From: TK10-74A sp965263065
GTDB lineage: Bacteria; Chloroflexota; Dehalococcoidia; Bin125
Direction: 5' to 3'
NCBI GenBank assembly: GCA_965263065.1
Contig: CBDHGH010000003.1
Coordinates: forward strand, 1,302,001 to 1,366,000
Length of the DNA: 64,000 nt
Below the pieces are notes generated by a model. That model ran no database searches, was not told where the DNA came from, and worked only from the letters and a program-made list of their open reading frames with translations. Made by a program: the position numbers and the translations under genes. Shown here piece after piece: positions 59,251 to 64,000 of this stretch; within the stretch, counting starts at the first letter, position 1, and every line of letters starts with the position of its first letter.

Positions 59251-60648
59251 CTACGCGAACTGGTATTCCGGCGTCGCGACCACCAGGCGCAGCAGCCGGC
59301 TGATGCGCTGCGCGTGATCGTCGTCCGGGGCCGGCGCCTCAGCGGCGGCCTCGACGAGCGCGGCGCGCGTCGTCGCGCTGACCTCCAGCGTCCCGGCCAG
59401 GTCGAGCAGCGCGTCGACCAGCGCCTCGGGCTCCAGCGGGCCCTGCGCCGCGATCCGCTCCGCGATGCCCCGCACCCCCGGCGCCGACGCATCGCCGACG
59501 TGCCCGGCGGCGAAGTTGACGCGCTCCATCAGCGTGCCGCTATCGATCCATTCCTTGCCGGTGTGCCAGCCCTCGACGCTGGGCGGGTCCATCAGCTTCT
59601 GGCCCATCGGCGTCATCTGGAAGTAGAGGTTGACCAACTCCGGCGGCGGTTCATCGTGCAGCTCTTCGGTCAGCTTGAAGACCCCCGCGACGAGCTCCGC
59701 CGGGCACTTCACGCGCTGGAAGCGGGCCGCCTTGAAGAAGTCGGAATTGAACAGCACCCGCATCACCTGGCGCATGTCCGCGTCACTGTCCTGGAAGGCC
59801 CGGGCCAGCGTCTCGACCGCCTCCGGGTCGCGCGGCGGCTGCACGCTCCAGGCCGGCACCTGCGCCTCGTCGGCGACGAAGAAGTTGTACAGATGCCGCG
59901 CGATGAAGCGCGCCGTCCCCTCGTGCCGCACGATCTCGTCGATGATGTCCTCGCCCTGCAGGCGGCCCGACGCGCCCAGGAACTGCTTCTCGCTGTCGTC
60001 GTGGTCCTCCGGCCGATACTCGAACCGCGCGTCGAAGCCGCCGTGGGGGTACAGCGGGATCGGCTGCCGGAAGGTCCAGCCGGTGAAGGCATAGGCCGCG
60101 TTCTTGATGTCGGTCTCGCTGTAGTTGCCGATCCCCATCGAAAAGAGTTCCAGGATCTCGCGGCCGTAGTTCTCGTTCGGGGCGTCGGCGTGGTTCTCGC
60201 AGTTGTCCAGCCAGAAGATCATGGCCGGATCCTTCGACAGTTCCAGCAACAGCGTGCGGAAGTTGCTCAGCCCCTCCCGGCGCAGCATGTCGATGTGCGC
60301 CTCGATCGACGGCCCGTGCTCGAGCTTGAACCAGGCCGTCGCGAAGACGTGATGCCAGAACAGCGCCATCTTCTCCTGCAGCGGGCGCTGCGTCGTCGCC
60401 ATCCGGTAGACCCAGCGGCCGGCCCAGATGAACGACGTCTCGGCCGTGACCAGCGCCGTGAAGTAGCGGCTCAGGATGTCGTCGGGGACCTCCGGCGCCC
60501 GGTCGGGGTGCAGCAACTCCTCGACGACGTCGGCGTAGGGCCGCGAGGCGTACGCCTCCAGCTCCCCGCGCGTCGATCCCAGGCCGGCCCGGCGCAGCAG
60601 ATGCGCCGTCTCGGCCAAGCCTGTGTTGGTCATCGTCGCAGTGGTCAT
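59251..60648 (-). CDS. DUF1800 protein
   Basis: 465 residues from an ATG at 60648 preceded by AAAGGGG. Family landmarks are HLLRRAGLGSTRGELEAYASR, MALFWHHVFATAW, NYGREILELFSMGIGNYSE, YAFTGWTF and PSVEGWHTGKEWID. It is the standard partner of DUF1501 in Bacteroidetes, Planctomycetes and Chloroflexota. No signal peptide is evident. A 47-base gap separates it from DUF1501. Function unknown. Confidence 0.92.
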   Translation of the reverse strand: MTTATMTNTGLAETAHLLRRAGLGSTRGELEAYASRPYADVVEELLHPDRAPEVPDDILSRYFTALVTAETSFIWAGRWVYRMATTQRPLQEKMALFWHHVFATAWFKLEHGPSIEAHIDMLRREGLSNFRTLLLELSKDPAMIFWLDNCENHADAPNENYGREILELFSMGIGNYSETDIKNAAYAFTGWTFRQPIPLYPHGGFDARFEYRPEDHDDSEKQFLGASGRLQGEDIIDEIVRHEGTARFIARHLYNFFVADEAQVPAWSVQPPRDPEAVETLARAFQDSDADMRQVMRVLFNSDFFKAARFQRVKCPAELVAGVFKLTEELHDEPPPELVNLYFQMTPMGQKLMDPPSVEGWHTGKEWIDSGTLMERVNFAAGHVGDASAPGVRGIAERIAAQGPLEPEALVDALLDLAGTLEVSATTRAALVEAAAEAPAPDDDHAQRISRLLRLVVATPEYQFA

Positions 60649-60753
60649 GGCGGACCCCTTTCTGCCTGTTGGCGTCCTGCCGGATGGGAGGAGCCGAGTA
60701 TAGCGCTGCCCTGTCGCCGTCTCAAGGCGACGGCCACGGACCTTACCCCCTGG

Positions 60754-60784
60754 CCCCCTCTCCATCTGGACGATGGAGAGGGGG
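60754..60784. repeat. Palindromic interspersed repeat, second copy
   Basis: Perfect 13-bp stem (60754-60766 with 60772-60784) and a TGGAC loop. Its flank CCTTACCCCCTGG links it to the copy at 5583-5628. It lies about 78 bases downstream of the third binding-protein gene. Confidence 0.75.
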
Positions 60785-60861
60785 AACGTGAACGCGGCGC
60801 GGCGGGCTTGGCGGCGAGGCCCGGGGGGTGAGGTTCCGGCGCCGGGGTGAGGTTCCGCACG

Positions 60862-62796
60862 TCAGGCCTTGCGCTTCTGGATGGAGTACGTGTTGAGCAT
60901 GCTCATCGAGCCGAAGGGCCCACCCACCGGCCAGTTGACGTCGCCGCGGGTGAGCACCCCGTCCGGGGGCTCGATGACGTTGATGAACCAGGCGCCGCGC
61001 TTGTGGCGGAGGAACAGTTCCGTGGTGATCTCGTTGCGCCGCTCCGGATCGCGCTCGACTGTCGTCTGTTGGTAGAGATCTTCCAGCACCGGGTCGGCGT
61101 GGACCGCCATGGTGTAGAAGCCGCCTTCGCCCGTGCAGCAGGTCCACATCACGCCGACGTCCGCCATGTAGTTCGCCCAGAACCAGTACAGCCCCACCTT
61201 GGCCGGCCCGTCCTTCCCGGTCCCGCGGACATAATTGTCGCTGCCGTACTCGACAATGGAGAGGGACACGGGGGTGATCCGGATGCCGACCTCGGTCAGC
61301 ATCTGCGCCGTGGTCAGCACCAGGTCTTCCTGGAGGTCGCCGCCCCAGTCGGGCGTGTAGTACAGCCTCTCGTCGAAGCCGTCCGGGTAGCCGGCGTCCG
61401 CCAGCAGCGCCCGCGCCCACTCGGGGTGGTAGCCCCACGCCACCTCCGCGGCCTGCTCCTCGCTCGGGTACCCGACGACGCCGCGGTACCCGAACATGGG
61501 CTCGATGGCCGGCGCGCCGAGCAGCAGGCCTTCGGCGATCGCCTCGCGATTGATGGCGAGGTTCGCGGCGATGCGGACGCGCCGGTCCATCCACGGGTTG
61601 GGGGCGCCGTCTTCCCGCGTCTCCTTCCACAGGTTGGGGAAGATGTTGTGGATCGTGTAGCCCGGGCCGGGCTGGAACTGGACGGTGAAGTCGGGGTCGT
61701 CGATGAACGGCGCGACCGCGTTGAGCCCCAGCTCCGTGGCCCCGTCGATCTCGCCCGCCTCGATGCCGGCGACGCGCGACTGGATCTCGGGGCGCACCAG
61801 ACCGATCAGGTGCTTGTTGTGGGCGTAGTGCGGCACGCGGATGGGGTGGTCGGCCGGCCGGAAGTGGTCCTCGAAGCGCTCGAAGACGAAGTCCTCGTCG
61901 TCCGTGTGGCTGACGAAGCGGTAGGGGCCCGTGCCGATCGGGTGCTGGTCCGCTGCGAGGTCGCCGCGCCGTTCCGTGTCCGCCTTGGAGAAGACGGACA
62001 CGTTGCCGGGGGTGCCGATCGTGCCCCAGAGGGACGCGTCGAATTCCTCGAGCTCGACCAGCCACGTGCGATCGTCGATGGCCTCGTTGCGGATCCACGC
62101 CGCGGACCCCCAAGCGGGCCGCGTGGCTTGCCAGCGGGACGGGTGATCGCTCGTCTCGCCGCCCTGGTGGTATTCGGCGACGCCGCCCATCCGTTCGTAG
62201 GTGAAGGCGAGGTCGTGGGCGGTGAGCCAGGAGCCGTCGTGGAACATCGCCGGGGTCACGGTACCGATGCACGTGGCCCCCACGTCGGCCCACTCCAGCG
62301 TGCAGAGGTGCGGGAGCAGATCCTTGGTCATGGGCGAGATCTCCACGAGGCTGTCGTGGACGGCGCCGTGCGAGATGTAGTTTCCCTCGCTGCCGACCCG
62401 CATCTGATCCATCCCTCCCTGGTCGAAGGGGATGCCGACGGTGATCGTGGCCTCCAGATCGATCTCCTCCAGCGGCCACGGGAGGGTGAAGTCCACGAAC
62501 TCGGCCTGCTCGCCCAAGGCGGCGGCGGCAGCGCTCGTTTGCTCGACGGCCGCGGCCGCGGCCTCGGCGGCGGCGGCGGCGGCCTCGGCGGCGCCCGACG
62601 CGGCCTCGGCGGCGCCCGCTGCCGCCTCGACCGCCGACGAGTCGACGACCGCCGGCGCGGCGTCGTCGTCATCCCCGCCGCAGCCGACGAGGGTGAGGCC
62701 GGCGGCCCCAACGCCAGCCTTCGCGCTGGCTCCCAACATGGTGCGACGCGAGATCTTCCGCTGTCGCAGGGCGGTCCAATAGTTCGGCGTGCTCAT
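60862..62796 (-). CDS. Tat-exported ABC substrate-binding lipoprotein (family 5), third paralogue
   Basis: 644 residues. The ATG at 62796 follows GAAGGGG. Its signal region is almost identical to those at 3301 and 7215 (SRRTMLG at 16-22, LVGC with Cys39, then GG and an Asp run). The stalk is about 50 residues, mainly Ala and Glu. The receptor domain keeps PAMFHDGSWLTAHDLAFTY, PIGTGPYRF and WARALLADAGYPDGFDE. No permease gene adjoins it, so it may be an orphan receptor sharing the permeases at 1300-3122. Confidence 0.92.
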   Translation of the reverse strand: MSTPNYWTALRQRKISRRTMLGASAKAGVGAAGLTLVGCGGDDDDAAPAVVDSSAVEAAAGAAEAASGAAEAAAAAAEAAAAAVEQTSAAAAALGEQAEFVDFTLPWPLEEIDLEATITVGIPFDQGGMDQMRVGSEGNYISHGAVHDSLVEISPMTKDLLPHLCTLEWADVGATCIGTVTPAMFHDGSWLTAHDLAFTYERMGGVAEYHQGGETSDHPSRWQATRPAWGSAAWIRNEAIDDRTWLVELEEFDASLWGTIGTPGNVSVFSKADTERRGDLAADQHPIGTGPYRFVSHTDDEDFVFERFEDHFRPADHPIRVPHYAHNKHLIGLVRPEIQSRVAGIEAGEIDGATELGLNAVAPFIDDPDFTVQFQPGPGYTIHNIFPNLWKETREDGAPNPWMDRRVRIAANLAINREAIAEGLLLGAPAIEPMFGYRGVVGYPSEEQAAEVAWGYHPEWARALLADAGYPDGFDERLYYTPDWGGDLQEDLVLTTAQMLTEVGIRITPVSLSIVEYGSDNYVRGTGKDGPAKVGLYWFWANYMADVGVMWTCCTGEGGFYTMAVHADPVLEDLYQQTTVERDPERRNEITTELFLRHKRGAWFINVIEPPDGVLTRGDVNWPVGGPFGSMSMLNTYSIQKRKA

Positions 62797-63329
62797 GGCA
62801 ATCCCCTTCCGTGGATTCCCGGCTGTCCCTTTGTGGGACCGCTCGGTGCACGAGCGCGCGGTGTATGACACATTACAGGAAGCACGCCAACCCCTCCTCC
62901 CGTAGAAGTATGGCAGTCCGAAGAAATGCGGGGCGATCAGGGAAGTCGTCGGCGTCGGGTGGCGGGACAGCCCCTTGGGGGGCGGGAGCCGCGCGTCGCG
63001 CGGTCGGGAGGCCGCCTAGCCACGTCGCCATGCATCCTCTATACTGCGATAGAAACCCGCGTACCGCGGTCGCTCCGGGAAGGAGCGCCGGTGCTCAACC
63101 CCCGCTCAACCCGTGCACGCCCATGCACACTCGTGCACACTCCTGCGTCGAGATGACCGCCGGTGACCACCCCAGACCCCGCCTGAGCGTCCCCCCAGCC
63201 ACAGAAACGGCAGTGATTATCGGCCCATTCGAGATCGACCCCCTGCCGGGAGATGGAAAAACCGCGCGGGGCGTGCACGTGTGCTCTTGACCCCCGCCGA
63301 CCGCTCGCCGACCCCCCGGCGCCCCCCTC
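62797..63329. other. Intergenic region upstream of third binding protein gene
   Basis: This 533-base gap holds the candidate promoter at 62862-62890, a 6-bp hairpin (CGCTCC at 63071-63076 with GGAGCG at 63082-63087) and a roughly 10-base repeating GTGCACACTC pattern at about 63113-63142. No credible gene or RNA gene is seen; frames here lack ribosome sites and recognisable sequence. Confidence 0.55.
62862..62890 (-). promoter_or_regulatory. Candidate promoter of third binding protein gene
   Basis: On the minus strand TTGGCG (62890-62885) and CATACA (62867-62862) are 17 bases apart, about 65 bases before the ATG at 62796. The -10 match is weak. Confidence 0.35.
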
Positions 63330-63866
63330 CTACGCCTCGAGAATCCGGCGGGCCGTCTCCCGCGCCTCGTCGCGGGTCGCGACGAAGCGATCGGCCGGCA
63401 CCCGGCCGAGCACGTTCAGCGCCTCCAGCGTGCCGGCCGCCTGCCCCGACAGCCCCATCACGATGCAGGCGGTGTCCTCGTCGAGGGCGATCTCGATCAA
63501 CTGCTCCACCACCATGGCGGCGCTGTCGTCCATGTAGACCGAATACGGGGTGTACGCCGCCAGCCGGCCGATCCGCAGCACGCCCAGCAGGACCTGGATC
63601 AGGCCCGTCAGGATCACGATCGTGAAGACCTCGGTCAGGCTGTCGGCGTGCGTCGTGACGATGACCGCCATCGCCACCGCCATCGGCCCGGTCGGCCCCG
63701 AGATCTGCGACTTCGTCCCCCCGAACATCGCCGCGAAGAAGCCCAGCGCGATCGCGCCGTACAGCCCCGCGACCGCCCCCAGCCCCGACGTCACGCCGAA
63801 GGCCAGCGCCACCGGCAGCCCCACCACGGCCGCTGTCACGCCGCCAAAGACATCCCCACGGAACAC
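63330..63866 (-). pseudogene. SulP transporter with in-frame internal deletion joining first helices to STAS end
   Basis: 178 residues from a GTG at 63866 (start uncertain). The first 110 residues are the beginning of a SulP anion transporter: FRGDVFGGVTAAVVGLPVAL, SQISGPTGPMAVAM and about four membrane segments, up to YTPYSV. The frame then continues at once as YMDDSAAMVVEQLIEIALDE, the final 68 residues of a STAS domain. A normal SulP protein has roughly 370 more residues in between, including most helices. The frame is intact, as in the permease scar at 6753. It cannot be a working transporter of the usual kind. It might alternatively reflect an assembly collapse. Confidence 0.78.
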
Positions 63867-64000
63867 CCTGGAGGCTGTAGTGCATACCCGATAATCCCCG
63901 GTGATCGCGGGCAGTCTAGGCCGTCCGCCGGTCGCGAGTTGCAATCTGCCCGCGCGACGCTCAGAATGGGGCGGCGACCCTGGCTCGGAAGGAGTCCACG

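Noticed and set aside
62797..63329. Small genes in the gap before the third receptor gene
   Set aside because: The frames there start without ribosome sites, differ in every reading direction and show no plausible protein features.
1..64000. tRNA, rRNA and riboswitch genes
   Set aside because: The intergenic gaps were read for T-loop and acceptor patterns and for conserved RNA cores, and none was found. Short or unusual RNA genes could still be missed.

Overview
The window is very GC-rich and densely coded, with short intergenic gaps and many GTG/TTG starts. It reads like a Chloroflexota genome of the Dehalococcoidia/SAR202 or related environmental type. That assignment is inferred from the gene repertoire: Tat lipoprotein peptide-binding proteins beginning with a conserved SRRTMLG signal, DUF3179 proteins, NHL propellers, and many acyl-CoA, CaiB, enolase-superfamily and 2-hydroxyacid enzymes. 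No rRNA, tRNA, CRISPR array, phage or transposase gene was seen.

Layout. 1-1182: the 3' part of a DUF3179 gene. 1300-9121: an oligopeptide-type ABC transporter (two permeases and a binding protein), a PhyH-type oxygenase, a collapsed second permease pair reduced to one 51-codon fusion, and a second binding protein. 9148-12425 (minus): a DUF3179 lipoprotein coupled to an AhpF/thioredoxin-reductase-like protein. 12748-18449: RRM RNA-binding protein, IF-1, enoyl-CoA hydratase, TauE/SafE permease, SpoU methyltransferase and malate synthase G. 18502-39634, mostly minus: a large catabolic block with acyl-CoA dehydrogenases, hydratases, two D-2-hydroxyacid dehydrogenases, a ThDP lyase, a racemase-like enolase-superfamily enzyme, a MaoC protein, a two-subunit CoA-transferase, a thiolase-like/DUF35 pair, CaiB and an MFS exporter. 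39759-45793: a polyphosphate block (Ppx/GppA, SixA, CYTH-CHAD, Ppk1). 45794-48134: an SF1 helicase gene bounded by a perfect 28-bp direct repeat. 48094-55748 (minus): M28-like protein, PHP protein, both ETF subunits, nitronate monooxygenase, a linalool dehydratase/isomerase-family protein interrupted by one in-frame TGA, and an enoyl-CoA hydratase. 55812-56963: a second repeat-flanked insertion beside a HEPN-MNT toxin-antitoxin pair. 57023-60648: NHL, DUF1501 and DUF1800 genes. 60862-62796: a third binding protein. 63330-63866: a SulP transporter with its middle missing.

The genes suggest a heterotroph that imports peptides or other small organics and oxidises carboxylic or terpenoid-like acids through CoA thioesters, with electrons passed to ETF and carbon entering through glyoxylate (malate synthase G).

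The strongest unusual signal is the TGA at 54239-54241. It lies in frame inside a 491-codon reading frame. It sits nine residues after a conserved Cys, the spacing recalled for the two catalytic cysteines of linalool dehydratase/isomerase. It is followed by a stem-loop whose GGUCU loop begins 18 nt after the TGA, the same loop and spacing recalled for the E. coli fdhF SECIS. This looks like a new selenoprotein family member. Other notable signals are two insertions flanked by duplicated gene 3' ends, two in-frame internal deletions of transporter genes, alanine-rich stalks on the binding proteins, and short 13-17 nt tandem duplications scattered at gene ends.
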